Under the pieces are notes generated by a model that saw nothing but the letters and a program-made list of their open reading frames with translations, did not search any database and was not told where the DNA came from. A program made the position numbers and the translations under genes. From Hippopus hippopus (Eukaryota > Mollusca > Bivalvia > Cardiida > Cardiidae), in the NCBI GenBank assembly GCA_946811185.2, contig OX328108.1, positions 4,797,501 through 4,861,500 of the forward strand: DNA of 64,000 nucleotides. The letters are read 5' to 3'. Of the stretch, positions 29,238 to 41,838 are shown in pieces (within the stretch, counting starts at the first letter, position 1; every line of letters starts with the position of its first letter).

Positions 29238-29283
29238 GAAAAGGGAAAAAATGCTTTGCAGCATTTTATCCTTTTCCCACAAT
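29238..29283. repeat. Foldback repeat copy
   Basis: GTGAAAAGGGAAAAAATGCT pairs with AGCATTTTATCCTTTTCCCA around a TTGC centre. Same family as 1485-1552. Confidence 0.7.
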
Positions 29284-30912
29284 ACTTTGAAAATGTGTTT
29301 TCCTGAGGCTGGTTAAAACTCGGGCTTGTATGATAATAGATTAATAAAGTGAATTCAGACTACCAGAAACAGGTTTTAAACAGTTACAAATAAACTGGCG
29401 TTTTTATCGTAGTCTCGGTCTATTTCACGTGTATTTAACGTTACCGTTGTTTATGTTTGCAAATTAAGTACCAACTCTGCAAACTAAAACTAGCTATCTC
29501 ATTGGCTGAGACAGAACGTCAACAACCAATCAGATTACAAGTCATCAATTTTAGATTGAGTAGCTAGTAAATACCCACAATTTTAATTGCAGTCTTAGTG
29601 GTGTTCTCTATTTCTGTATTCTATATTTAACACAATTTATGACTGGCTAGACCATATGATTAAGCAAATCAGATTTTTTTTTTTTTTTTGAAAATAAACT
29701 ATAAATATAATTAGAAGGGTTAGGTAAATATGAACCCATATCGTTTTTAAATAATTCTATCTTTAGACAGAGAGCAATTTTAAGCAATTGCATGGTTCTT
29801 AACAAAAGTATTTTTTTCGGCGTAGCTTAATGATCTCACTTTTGACCTACTTTTAGTACTGAAACGAAATGAATCCTTACTCATTTTGTGATTCCGGTAT
29901 GTAATTTCTGGGAAAAAAAGTTACCACATACTAGTATTTCATTTACATGCCATGATGAAACAAAAAAGAAATTTACTATGCGTTAAACTTTGGTGATAAT
30001 ATTTGACAAGAATGAATCCGTTTGCCTAGCGGAACAACCCGTTTTTATTCGCAACGCAATAGTGAAGAAAATGTGTTTTTTTTTTTAGACTTACTCTTAG
30101 AAACATGAGATGGGTTTGGTCAAGCAGTGAGACGATTTGACTGAATCCCGTCTTTTGATGAAGACACATCATTGATGTTGAAAGGTACTTCGGTCATGCA
30201 TTGAGACGATAAGATTATGAAAAGTCTTGAGAATTAAAAAAAAAAAGTGAATGATAAACGGTTGGTGAATACGGGCCCAGATCGGTTTTTGCAGACAATT
30301 CTATTTATAGACAACAAGAATGGTTGCGTGGTTTTTAATTAAGAACTACAATAGTGTGTGCAGCATAAGAATGTTTAGAATTAGCGAGACCGGTATCAAA
30401 AGGGCTTGCATTAGAAGACTCTACATACAGCACTGTTCGAGGACATATTTCCGGGCAGAGAAAGAGAAAACTATGCATGCATATCGACGTTTTTGCACGT
30501 CTTAATTACTGATTTTTTGCATAGATAGGCCTAGTATTGCGGTCCTCGTGCAGAATGTAGAGCTCGTATAATTCACTATCACAAAACAAAATTTCTTGAA
30601 GGTTATTAACATTCAAAGAGAATCATAGGTCTACATGATTGGAACAGTCGAAACAGACAGAAGCGAAAAGAATAGATTAAGATCAGTTTGCACGTTAGTG
30701 CATACTGATCTTGGTCGTTTCTTTCTGCACAATACATTCATGTCCTCCATAGCAGGATAAAGATTAATTTATTCTAGTTGTAAAGGAATGTTGGATTCCC
30801 AGAATGTATTGCGCAGACCAGACATGTTGGAACATGGCGAACATTATTGACAAATATTTAGTTAGTTTCACTGGTTAAAATGATTTGCTATACTTTCTTC
30901 TAAACTAAAGAA

Positions 30913-30990
30913 ATGATAAAGAGTGAATTACTTGAACGAGAAAAACCAAGTTTGAGTTCGAAGGTAAAAAGTCTCGATCAGACAGACAAG
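30913..30990 (+). CDS. Candidate first coding exon of a duplicated host gene (copy 1)
   Basis: Twenty-six open codons from ATG to AAG followed by GTAAGC, a good splice donor. The paralogous segment (46240-46317) has the same length, an ATG at the same point, no indel and the donor GTAAGT. The peptides start MIKSE and share KSxxQTxK at the end. Conservation of frame and donor between diverged copies is what a coding exon would show. The protein is not recognised and no second exon was found. Confidence 0.4.
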
Positions 30991-31180
30991 GTAAGCTCAA
31001 AACTCATCAAAATACCGTATATATTTTTGTACAATTATCACTTTTCAGGAGATATCTGCTATTATAAAGCTTTAACGTTGTGGGAAAACGAGCCAGCACT
31101 AGTATCAAGTAATTGCTCTATTTTCCAACAATATTTTCATGTCTTTGCTACTTTTCTTTTTCCCGTCTTATGAGTTTGTT

Positions 31181-31900
31181 TTTTTTAGCTTGCTCATAAT
31201 TATTTTTCTTTTCTGTGTTTGTTTAGCCTTAGTATAATTTGTGGTAGATTTAGGTAGGTATACAACAGATAAATGGGTTAAACGATATAGAGCGCTACTA
31301 CAAGTTGTAATATTATAAAGGATGTTATATGAGTTTTTATGTATTATCGTTTTTATCAAACGAGTTGACTAATTGGCATGAGCCTTGGCTAGCGTCATTA
31401 ACATTTTAATCACGAGTTTTATTAAAACCATAATATATATTATCATTTTTATCAAATTATACTAAAACACTTATGTGAGATCCTATTTATCACATAAAAT
31501 AGGCAGATAAACACGTATCCATTCCAGCATCATCATCTTGAGACTGTAATATACCGTGCACTGGCCATTGTTTACAGACGTAGTTCAGTTGTTCGTGTAC
31601 ATGCACAAGAAGGTAATCCTGTGTTATTTACATCGAAAGAAGAATGAAACAGTTCATAGAGGGAAGAAATAGAAAGATTTCCACAATTTATTGGCTTAAA
31701 ATACCTTTCTCTGCATTTCATGTTGTTATTAAACATGAAAACCATTACAGTTTCCATGCGTAAACGTCTTAACAACAATGAAGTCATTTTCCGTCAAAAT
31801 GACTAAGTAGTACATATTCGGGCACGTACTGTGGTTGGATTCACACTCACTGATTGTTACTGTCTGTCAGTACTCTCTACCTCAGTTTTGGAAGCTTCTT
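31181..31900. other. No recognised feature
   Basis: AT-rich, non-coding in appearance. There are no convincing repeats apart from weak similarity to the end of segment Y2. Confidence 0.5.
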
Positions 31901-32480
31901 TATTTGATGCTAAATGAGAGATAATTGTTTTTAAAATGTGAAACTATATTGTCGATTCCAGGATTCTCTTTTAGAAATGCAAATGAAAAAGTTGTAGGGA
32001 TATGAAATTGTGTCTCCTTTTATATGCAGAAGAGACAGACGATGTTAGCGAGGGTAGGAATGTTAGAAATGGTAGAAAAAAAATCTAACATAATTCCTAC
32101 TGTCGCAAGTTTTATTTGTCTCTCTCTCTCTTCCTCAAAGTTCTGCAGTATCTAGGGTATCTTAACAACAATACTAACAACAACAACAACAATTATCTAA
32201 AGCATCGATTTTGGCTGGTACACACTCAACTCTGGTTTTCAAAACCAGTTTCACTTATTTTGTCGTTCATACAATAGCAGAATATAATTGCTGAATCATG
32301 CTCCTGCCGGGAGATTCAGCCCTTTGATTTATTAATTTGGCGTGTGTTCGGAAATTTGTCCAGATTTTGATTCTTTACAAAAACAAACAAACAAACAAAT
32401 TTTTTTTTAGACTGGTCCAAAATGAAAACATTTGCAGAAGACATAAAATAAATGTGGCAAATATAGTTGGATGTGTCTGT

Positions 32481-32530
32481 GAAAGATGGAAAAACATTGG
32501 TTACCAGCATTTTCTCCTTTTCCCACATTT
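32481..32530. repeat. Foldback repeat copy
   Basis: Half-degenerate copy of the 1485-1552 family: GGTTACCAGCATTTTCTCC followed by TTTTCCCACA. Confidence 0.55.
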
Positions 32531-32884
32531 TTTTTTTTTCAAAAGCTTTCTTTCTCAGGATCGTTAGCCCTCGGGGTTGTGCGGTAAATGGTTAATTGGT
32601 GAGAAAAAGTCTCGGAAGATCGCACTCTAGTTAAAGACATTAACCGGACAATTAGGGGACCCAAGGTGAAATTGCACCAAACTCTGTAGAACAAGGTCAT
32701 ACTGCATATTCTGAGCTGTCTAATTTTGAATTGCGCTGTCAGCAACTTTAGGCGCAATGAGTTGGGCTTAGAAACTTAACCCCTAACCTGCTAAGTAAGT
32801 TAAATGCCACTTTTAAGTCGATAATAAAAACCCAAATTTTATTATTTCATTACAGTATATTTATAGGGGAAAATATCTCCTTAT

Positions 32885-32950
32885 TGGACAGTGTAGATCC
32901 AAGATCAGACTGCACTTTTTGTGCAGTCTGATCTTGATATACACTGTCCG
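32885..32950. repeat. Palindromic MITE (GACAGTGTAGATC family)
   Basis: GGACAGTGTAGATCCAAGAT and its complement ATCTTGATATACACTGTCC enclose CAGACTGCAC...GTGCAGTCTG. Related copies lie at 36215-36285, 48380-48452 and 63649-63703. Each is preceded or followed by 'ggagatat' sequence. Confidence 0.8.
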
Positions 32951-33396
32951 CAAAGGTCAATGAGTTGCACTCAGCAACTTAAAGGTTAAGAACTGAACAG
33001 TACTCTCAGAGAGTGTTGTGATACCAAACCTCTTGTTACAGCCCTGTTTATTGAAAACATGATGGCCATCTTTACAAGCATTTTTTTCTTTTGCCACAAT
33101 GTTTACAAAAGTTCTCTGATACAAGAGGAAAAGGATTGTCCATAGGAAGCAATTTTTGACATGAGTCCTCGTACAGAACTCTTGCCACACTGGGAAATCG
33201 AACTTAATACCTCTGGATTGCTATTACTATGCATCAATAGTCCAAAAGCTGTCTATCAGGCCTCTTCACAGATTATCGTTTGCAATTCGCACAGCTGAAG
33301 GTCTTATTTTGTCTGGTATAGATTAAGACCAGTCTGCAGAAACCTTGCAGTCTGATCTAAAATCTGACCTGCATTTGGAAAAAAATATCCAGGGTT

Positions 33397-33850
33397 ATTT
33401 CATGCTTTCCGGTAGGATATCGAGAAATAGCATAGAAAATATTTTTCGATATTACACGGGTACGACCAGTGAAAATACCGATTTTCATGTTCTTGTTGCC
33501 TAGGTAAATTGCGCGTGCCTCACAACCAGATGGAAATATGACGTCATTTGCCTTACATTTCTCGCGCTTGACGTAATATTGTAATGCGTTGCTATGCGGG
33601 AGGGGTACGCCACGGGGAATAACGGAAAAGAACTGTACTGGATTTTGATAAAGCTCCTCCCAGAAAGGGTTAAAAACATGAAATAAATAGAATATTTGTT
33701 TTTTTCGGTGAAAGATCGCAATTTATTTCATCTCGTGAACACCATCGGTAATATTTTCATGAGTGGCGCCACTCATGAAAATATTACCGATGGTGTTCAC
33801 GAGATGAAATAAATTGCGATCTTTCACCGTAAAAAACAAATATCCTCTGT
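33397..33850. mobile_element. Non-autonomous element with a 124-bp perfect palindrome
   Basis: This insertion breaks segment X2 relative to X1. Its right half is a perfect inverted repeat (33706-33829, 62-bp arms, centre TGGCGCCA). The left half starts TTATTTCATGCTTTCCGG. A second copy lies at 53821-54255 with a partly eroded palindrome. No coding capacity. Confidence 0.8.
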
Positions 33851-34230
33851 GTATGCAGTACTTTTGTCGACTATTGTGATAGAGCATGTGTGTTTTATAC
33901 CTTCATCTTTTTACTGTAGCTTTCATCGACGGACGGTGTGGATTGTAACCCGACTTAAGATAGTACATGGCCTTACCTTTGATCTGCAGCTTCACAAATA
34001 CATCCTTAAATGTGATCCAATCACATCTGCAATTCGCAGCGAAAAAAAGTATAATATTTTACTTTATTTGACCTTGTGAAAATAAGAGTAAATTTTTTGA
34101 CAACGTAACAACTAGCGTAAAGGTTGGAGAAAACTACGTCGACTAATGCATGTATTGTTAAGCTAATTAAAAGTCATGTTTACCTGAGGCGATAACGGTT
34201 TCTTAAATATCCACACATCAACAACTGAGC

Positions 34231-34481
34231 CATGCTGTAGCAAAAGGGGGCTTAAAGTACTTCCGTAATGCATTTTACCATGCAAGTCATTACATGGTTT
34301 TTGTATCCGTTATATCCATTTTTTATAACAAATGACTAAATCCCGACGAAGAATGGTCCTTGGGCATGCAGAGAATAGACCAAAAGCTATACGTTTCGGC
34401 CCAGGTCAGCCTGCGCGGACCGCGCAGGATGACCTGGGTCGATACTTTTTGCATTAAGCCCCCTTTTCACAGAGCATGACT
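34231..34481. mobile_element. MITE with 25-bp TIRs and internal hairpin
   Basis: CATGCTGTAGCAAAAGGGGG CTTAA on the left is mirrored by TTAAG CCCCCTTTTCACAGAGCATG on the right. Inside is a GC-rich hairpin GGCCCAGGTCAGCCTGCGCG/CGCGCAGGATGACCTGGG (34399-34437). Confidence 0.75.
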
Positions 34482-34509
34482 CAAGTTACTGTTTTTCCCG
34501 ATTCTTCGG

Positions 34510-34980
34510 GTTTCGTGAACGCAACTCACAAATTTCGTTAATACATCTCACCGTTTGAGTGAACTGTTTTCGGAAATTTTATAAATACTCATTACCGTTT
34601 TGAAAGTGAAAAATATTCATCGGAATTGATTAATGCTTCTCACCTTTTGAGTGAACATTGCTTTCCGATTACGTGAATACATCTCAGCTTTTGAGTGAAC
34701 AGTATTCGGCGATTTTGTGAAAACACCTCATCGTTTGAGTGAACACTGCTCATTGATTTTGTAAATAATTGTCACCGTTTGAGTAAACCCCACTTACCGT
34801 TTTCCTGAATATTTATCACTATTTTGGTGAATTTATCTCATCGTGTAGGTGAACACTTCTCATTGGTATTGTGAAAACTTATCACGGTTTGAGCGAGCAT
34901 TACTAATGGACTTCCTGAAAACTTGTCATCGTTTGAGTGAAAATTACTTACCGATTTCGTGAATACATCTTATTTAGTGA
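34510..34980. repeat. Degenerate ~46-bp tandem array
   Basis: About ten diverged units, each with a core like CTCATCGTTTGAGTGAACAC followed by a TTTCGTGAATA-like stretch. The core recurs near 34551, 34643, 34687, 34731, 34775, 34841, 34885 and 34930. Confidence 0.75.
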
Positions 34981-34989
34981 GCATTAATC

Positions 34990-36200
34990 ATAGACAAAGT
35001 AAAACATTCTTGTGGTGCAGTTCTCATTTATAACGCAACCATTTCTCATCTTTTTTGTTATCCCTTAACCTCAACCCATAACCAGATAATCCCAATTCTA
35101 ATTAAATGACCCCGAGGAAAACGGTTTTGAAAACACTATTGCATATGGAGAAAATGTGGTTCCGAGCATTTTTTCCTTATCCAACAATGTTTTCTAACCT
35201 ATAAGAGACAAACATCGCAATTTGAGTAAGTATCTCGTCTGCATTTGCTTTCAGAGTGGATATGTCTCAAATTTTGGCGTCATGTAAAGGGTGCTGAGTA
35301 AAATAACTATGTACAGAAAATCAAGCCAATAGTAATCAAAGCACTGAAAGCACTGCTTATGTGGTGGTGCGTTTAACTCTTACCACACAAGTCCTTAGAC
35401 TTGTCTAAGTTGAAGTCATTTGTTGGAGACAAAATAAACATGGCTTCAAAAATGATTTTTAATCGGTCGGCGTGAGCCGGACGATTAGAGAGACCACAAA
35501 TTTCAGAAACCCGTCTGCTGAGGACAAACTGATCTAACTGCAACTCGTGACAGCTTTTACTTACAGTCTTATAACACTAATACTAGCTGTTGTGACCTTA
35601 TTACATTGAACTTTTAACCCTGATAACAACTTATGAATGAAACAAGAGAGAATCAAGGAGTATCGGATTATGTTAGCACATCTTCTAGTCGTCTGCTGTC
35701 CATATCATTCGGCAAACTTCGAGTGATCCGTTGATCAGGTTATACATTGTTACGAGATAGGCCGAGTTTTGACGAGTGCTGTTCATATATATAGCGAGTG
35801 TTGAAAAGATTATAGGTCATTTGGCCATGAACAGGGATAAAAATTGCAATGGAACGGAGTTTTTACGGAAACATTGCTTTAAGACAATTTGAACATTTAG
35901 ATTGTTTTGCCTTAGGGCAAACTGCTGTCTATGCAACTGGAAACAGCTGTAAGTTTAAAATAGTATTCAGCTGTTGGTCGTTTATTGTTAGCGAGGTGAA
36001 TTTGTGAGGGACAAAGGATGTAGAGCTGTGTAAGGGATATGACCCTAGCGGAGAGGTCATTACATAAACATTTTCAGAATGAACTGGTTATCTCACGCTT
36101 GCAACCTTAGTAACCAGACTGTCCATTCACAATACTGACCAGCATAGATCTGATTAGGCATCCTTCAGCTTAGGATGTATTAATCCTTGGACTGCTAAGC
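34990..36200. other. No recognised gene
   Basis: Only a degenerate foldback repeat (about 35117-35200, GAAAACACTATTG / CAACAATGTTTTC) is visible. Open frames here are short and unsupported. Confidence 0.5.
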
Positions 36201-36214
36201 GCGACTTTATGACC

Positions 36215-36285
36215 TGTTGCGGACAGTGTAGAGCAAGATCAGACTGCACACTACACGCAGTCTGATTTTGGATCTACACTGTCCG
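36215..36285. repeat. Palindromic MITE (GACAGTGTAGATC family)
   Basis: CGGACAGTGTAGAGCAAGAT with the complement GGATCTACACTGTCCG around CAGACTGCAC...CGCAGTCTG. Confidence 0.8.
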
Positions 36286-36299
36286 ATGAGGAGATATTT

Positions 36300-38590
36300 T
36301 TTTCCCAAAAATATCTCCGAAATAGTTAAAACTTTGGGTTTTACTGTAGCTTGAAAATTTAATTTCATTCATTTCGCAGGTTAAGGATTAAATCGTTTTC
36401 ATAGCCCCTCTTCCTCTCCTTCCATCCATGTTTCTTCTTGATGATATTCTAAAGACTGAAATCAGTCTATCAAATGTTGACTAAACAATTCTGCGGGGCT
36501 TTAAAATGTAGTGAGAAAAACTGCATGTATTCAGCATGTTCTCTTTTTCCTCACAGCGTTTTTACATCATTTGCAAGAATTTCAACATTTTGTAATTTCA
36601 CGGGTAGAGTTGAATAGAGCATTTTCATAGAGGAAAAAAAGTGAAAGTGCAAAACAAATAAGCTCACTTAACTTCATATTCTCCATGTCTGAATCAACTG
36701 ACCAGGTAAAAAGGCTTTTTCGGAGAGCGCAGATTCAGACCAGACAGCGTAGAACATGCAATTAGATCTTGGGTTTGTTAGGCCAGTTTTCTGAGATATT
36801 CTAATCAAAACAGCAGTGGTCCTGTAATAGTTAGGCTGCTTTTCCTCGTTTCACATATCTATTTCATTAGTTCAGTGCTTTAAGTGTAAAACTCAGATGT
36901 TTGTCTCATTAGCTACTCCATATTAGTTGATTCTCATCCTCTATATTTCAGATTAAGAGCCCAAGGTTCACTGTAGTGATGCTCTTGCTCATTGGAATGA
37001 CTCAAATACAATGACCTGTGTTTAAGGACTAGTAAAGTCGCTTTTGAAGACAATGAAAGATCAAGATCAGACTGTCCTTTGAATGCAATGCAGATCAATA
37101 AACGTACTTATATATCTAAGATCTTAATTGTTTATGTAGGATATATAAAAAAAACCGACCATGAAATTTCAATGTTTGGATATTGCTTTTTTCTGACTGT
37201 AAATGGCCATAACTGAGTGCTTTAACTCTTAATAAAACTATCCCGTTTTTGATGACCCAGAAGAAGACGGCTGTTAAAAACCTTGTAGAAAAAAAAGATG
37301 CAGATAACCATCGTTTTCTCCTTTGTCCACGAGTTTGGTTTTTTTTTTTTTCTTTCGACGATTCAGATCATCAATTGGTCTACATTTGGTCTACATTTGA
37401 TTCGAATGTGCAAATGCTTTCCATTTGGACAAGTCTAAAATTACATCATTAGGAAAAGGGATGAGGGTTGGGAAGATATTACATTCTTTGAAATAAATGT
37501 TGAAGGAATTGGCCAGCCAATGTTTTGGACAGAACGATCTTGCCCAGATCAATTTAGCCAGTCAAAAACATTAGGTAGGACAAATTGTCCAGATAAACAC
37601 GACTGCTTCTTAAAAAAAGAAAAGTTAAAGGCCTACTTGCAGCAAAAAGTAAACAATTTGTGTTATAAAACAGGCATATTTTATACGACTTATTCATACC
37701 ATTTTAAAGTATGGATATTACTGATCATATCTGACAATATATTACCGTACAGTTATCAAAGTTGCAAAAGTTACAGAAAAGAATATTTGTATATTGTTAA
37801 ACTTTTTTAAAAGGTTGATAGGTACTGTTGTTCAGGGTGAGTGATATCTAAAGCTTGATGATGGGTACTACTGATCAGAATTGTCACGTATATTTAACGT
37901 TCTATTGCTGTTAACCGACAAACATATATCTGTAGCATTCCATTAAACTACTAATTTGTAAAGGACAGTTAAAAAAGGGGGTTCCTACGTGGCTCTGTTA
38001 CAAAGTATAGGATTTCTATCCCATACATAGTTCAGACAACTGCCATTTGATTTGTGATTTCAAACCATTGTAGTTATTCGGTGTCGACCGATTACAGTGC
38101 TGACAGCACTTTGATTTTCTATTGAAGGGAAGAAAACGTTGTGATAGAAGGAGAAAATGCTGCATTCAAAGAGGGGAAGAAAAAAGTGAATCGAACTCTC
38201 TAGTTGAAATCTAACTGGTATACCACACACTTTATGCATGTACTGCTGCATTTTATGCTAAAAAGAGTTAAACAGAGACAAACAGACGTTGGGTTTAACT
38301 GTAAGTCAGAGGATTAACATATGTCAGTTCAGAACGTCGGTTCTGATATTTTCACACATATCTGGTGGAATATTATAGAACGTCCTAGGTCAACCAGTAT
38401 TTCTGATATGTCAGAGCAAATTGGTTATTTCCAAACTGCATGTGCATGAACATGTATTTGCTTTCAGCCATGCTACAAAGAGACAGAAAAGGAGGACATA
38501 AAGGCTACTCCAAAATTTTAATGTTCTATTTACCGCATGGTAAATCTGAGTTGGGTTGTTTTGCACCCCACCTAAAAATTGGTTTTGGGG
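36300..38590. other. No recognised gene; degenerate foldback copies
   Basis: It holds weak foldback copies near 36507 and 37262-37333 and a TTGTCC/GGACA-rich patch near 37515-37600 that resembles the tandem array at 38598. Short open frames are not supported by any family. Confidence 0.45.
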
Positions 38591-38597
38591 AGGATAC

Positions 38598-38746
38598 AAG
38601 TTGTCCTAGGTACCAGTTTTCCTAGCACGAACTGTCCAAGGTACGAGCTGTCCTAATTACGAATTGTCCTAAGTATGTATTGTCTTGGGTACGTATTGTC
38701 CTGTACGAGTTGTCCTGGTACGAATTGTCCAGGTGCAAATTGTGCT
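38598..38746. repeat. ~16-bp imperfect tandem repeat
   Basis: About ten units with consensus TGTCCTAGGTACGAAT, drifting in sequence and 14-16 bp long. Confidence 0.75.
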
Positions 38747-38841
38747 ATTAGCCTGGAAACAGTCTTTACAATTGGATCCTTTCTGGTGCCTTTCCCTGTG
38801 GATGACCTTTTTCCATTACTATTATTATTTCTTTCTTTTTT

Positions 38842-39850
38842 GAGCTCACCTGAGCACGAAGTGCTCAGGATGAGCTATTATGATCACTCACCGTCCGTCG
38901 GCGTCCTCCGTTCGTCCGTCCGTCCGTCCGTTCACATTTTTTTGTTTACACTCTAGCATCTACAAATATTAACCAATCAGCACCAAACTTGGTCAAATAT
39001 GTATGACCATAACATCTCGGATGAGTTCGCTTATGGGTCTAATCGGACCAGAACAACTGGAGTTATTTACCCTTGAAATAGAAAATTTGCTATGTTTGAC
39101 TTTATTTACACTGTAGCATCTACAATTTTTAACCAATCAGCATCAAACTTGGTCAAAATACTTATGACCATAAGATCTCGGATGAGTTCGATTATGGGTC
39201 TAATCGAACTTGAATGACTGGAGTTATTTGCCCTTGAATTAGAAAGTTCTTTAAAATAGTTCTTTTTCTGGAGCATAACTTTGTCATCTTCAGTCCGATT
39301 GACTTGAAACTTGGCATTTGTGTTTGTTGCAATAATACAGAGTGCACTGTGAAAGAACCATAACTCTACCTCGTACTTTCTATGAGTTATTTCCCTTTAA
39401 TCGTTTTACATCATTTTCTGCTTGTCAGGAATATAACTTTGTCATCTCTAGCCTGAACATCTTCAAATTTGGTATGCATGATTGTTGAAAAATTCCGGAG
39501 TGCAGTGCACAAGAACCATAACTCTTCCTAGCAGAAAGTTATTCCCCCTTTGACCTTCTTTTTTATAGCATTTCTTGCTTGTCCGGAGCAAAACTTTGTG
39601 ATCTTGTAAGAGATTGTAAGATTACTTCGTGCTGTCTTTGAGTTATTTCCCTTTGATCGTCATTTTTTACAGCATTTAGTGCTTTTCCGGAATATAACTT
39701 TTTCATCTCTAGTCAGAACGACTTCAAACTTGGTATGCATGTTTGTTGCAATATTACCAAGTACAGTGCGCAAGAACAATAACTCTACCTAGCGCTGAAT
39801 TTGAGTAATTCCACTTTGATCTTTATTTTTAGCTCATCCTGAGCACGAAG
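38842..39850. mobile_element. Helentron-associated non-autonomous element, truncated
   Basis: Begins GCTCACCTGAGCACGAAGTG CTCAGGATGAGC, a palindromic head, followed by a GTCCGTCC microsatellite, two ~160-bp core units (from 38951 and 39111) and diverged second-type units with GTTATTTCCCTTTGAT. A second truncated head (AGCTCATCCTGAGCACGAAG TGC) occurs at 39831, directly before the helicase remnant. The architecture of palindrome, microsatellite and tandem core is that described for Helentron-associated elements and bivalve 'pearl'-like repeats. Confidence 0.65.
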
Positions 39851-39852
39851 TG

Positions 39853-41381
39853 CATTTGCAGAGTTATTGAACAGACTGCAGCACAATAAAATGACAGACC
39901 ATGATAAAGAACAGATCAAACAATGTCTGATTGATCCAAATTCAGTAAATTATCCACAAAATGCACCTCATATATTTGCTGAAAATTCATTTATGCAATT
40001 GTTCAATGACAAAATGATTAATAATTTGAACTCTCAAAAGGGTGAAATTCTTTGTCATGATTCCATCATAGCCGCAAACATATCACAGGATAGACAAGAT
40101 AAAATTTTGAAACAAAAGCCAAGGGATACATCTAGTACAATGGGTTTGCACTACTCACTCACTGTTGTAATTGGTATGATTTATGACTTGACTGTTAATA
40201 TAGATACAGAAGATGGACTTACTAATGGTGCATCTTGTATTGTTAAGTTTGTAGAATATAAACAGACAAAAACGAATAGACCTAATGTAATTTGGGTGCA
40301 GTTTGATGATAAACGAATTGGGAATGACAGACGAAAAAAATATTTCAGAAGAGGTTTCTATCATGACTTAATTGATGATAGCTGGACTCCAATATTTGAC
40401 AACGAGAGAACATTTACAATGCGACATAATACAATCCAGAGGATTCAGTTTCCATTACAGCCATCTGCAGGTCGAACTGTTCACAGCGCTCAAGGAACTA
40501 CTCTTGATTAGGTTGTCATAGATTTGTCTCAGTAAAAAATAAGAAAAAATCCTCATATCCACTATGTAGCTTTAAGCAGAGTAAGATCTATTGAAAACCT
40601 ACATATTTTAAACTTGAATGAGGAGGCAATATCATTAGATGAAAGAGTTGTAGAAGAAATGGAAAGACTTTGTTCTGAAGCAAGGCTTCAACTGTGTTAC
40701 ACCCCACTGGATACAGTAAACTCTGATGATCATTTCAAAATAGTATATAATTATTGTAGATCTTTACACAAACATTTTGAAGATGTAGCAGTAGAGTAGA
40801 ATATTTTATCAGCACATATTATTGGCTTTTCTGAAACGAGACTAGTCCAAAGAGACCACAATTCTGACTATTCAATTAATGGCTATCACCTTATCAGGAA
40901 TGACCAGAACCAAACCACAGAGACAATCAGACCACCTCATGGTTTAGCATTGTATGTAAGAGATGATATTGTGATTTCCAAATGCCATCAATACAGTACA
41001 ACAAACTTTGAGCTGACTCTAATAAATGCAAACCACAGGGTACTTAAAATGCAAATTGTGATTGTTTATAAGTCACCAGGTTTCTCCTTTCACAATCTCA
41101 TTTCAACAATTAGTAAAGAGCTTGTTCAGCACCTTGACCCAATAAAACCTTTAGTTATCATGGGAGATTTCAATATAGATATTTCTCAAAAGGGTAGTGG
41201 CCTAGAGCAGTATATGTCTGAAACATTTCTTTGCCACCAAATGATACATGAAACCACCACTGATCATGGATCAGTATTAGATCTGGTGTTTACGAATTAC
41301 AACGACAATGTAGCTGGAACTATCGAAACTTATTGGTCTGACCACAAACTGGTCTACTTTTATACATGTTCAAACAAATGA
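39853..41381 (+). pseudogene. Helentron helicase-endonuclease remnant
   Basis: One reading frame continues across the whole interval and is broken only by stops at 40509 (TAG), 40533 (TAA) and 40797 (TAG). The first part is the C-terminal half of a PIF1-type helicase: GLHYSLTVVIGMIYDLTVN, GRTVHSAQGTTLD (motif V region) and HYVALSRVRS (motif VI). After a short linker it becomes an apurinic-type endonuclease domain: IIGFSETRL, then PLVIMGDFNIDIS, then GSVLDLVFTN and a terminal SDHKLVY with the catalytic Asp-His. Helicase followed by such an endonuclease is diagnostic of Helentrons (Helitron2) as opposed to canonical Helitrons. The Rep domain and N-terminal helicase are missing, so it is a 5'-truncated dead copy. 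Confidence 0.88.
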
Positions 41382-41838
41382 TTTATTGCGCTGGTACTAT
41401 TTAAGCAATTTGTTGTAAGTTGCACACATAGCTTCATTGTATAGTATCACCCGCCTTGTGTTACAAATACCAAGTTGCATTTTTGTGCAAGAATGAAGAT
41501 ACATTCTTGTACAAAAATGTACTAGTTATTAGGTGGTAAAGTATAATGAGGGTGGCCACCATCTTTCTTTCCCCCCCCCCCCACCCCCATGTAGACCTAG
41601 ACTGGTCTACATTGAAACGTTTAGCAGATGACAAATTATTTGATATTTAAATCATGAAATTTATCTTTTAAAAATTAGAAAATCTTGAGGGAAAGGGAGA
41701 GATTGCTAGTTACAAGCATTTTCTTCTTTTTCCTTAAATGTTTTCAAAAGCTTTGTGTCTTTGAGTCTTTAAAACCTAGCATTGTTTGGTAAAGGGATAA
41801 TGAAAGATTTATTTATCTTTCATTGTATTTATCATTTT
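41382..41838. other. Gap with a foldback copy and poly-C
   Basis: Contains a C11-like tract near 41572-41588 and a degenerate foldback repeat (41680-41745). No gene. Confidence 0.5.

Larger units (their letters stand above)
28935..31180. repeat. Diverged duplicated segment, copy Y1
   Basis: Aligns in order with about 44118-46480. Shared blocks include CAGATTAAAAGCGTTTGTA (near 29135 and 44258), GCAAATTAAGTACCAACTCT (29459 and 44548), CATTCAAAGAGAATCATA (30611 and 45966) and the short exon-like segment at 30913. The copies are clearly diverged and carry different poly-A/T lengths. I see no complete gene. Confidence 0.75.
31940..34215. repeat. Diverged duplicated segment, copy X2
   Basis: Second copy of the segment at about 95-1750, in the same orientation. 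It is longer because it contains a foldback repeat (32481-32530), a palindromic MITE (32885-32950) and a ~450-bp palindromic element (33397-33850) that splits a block continuous in X1 near 1140. Confidence 0.7.
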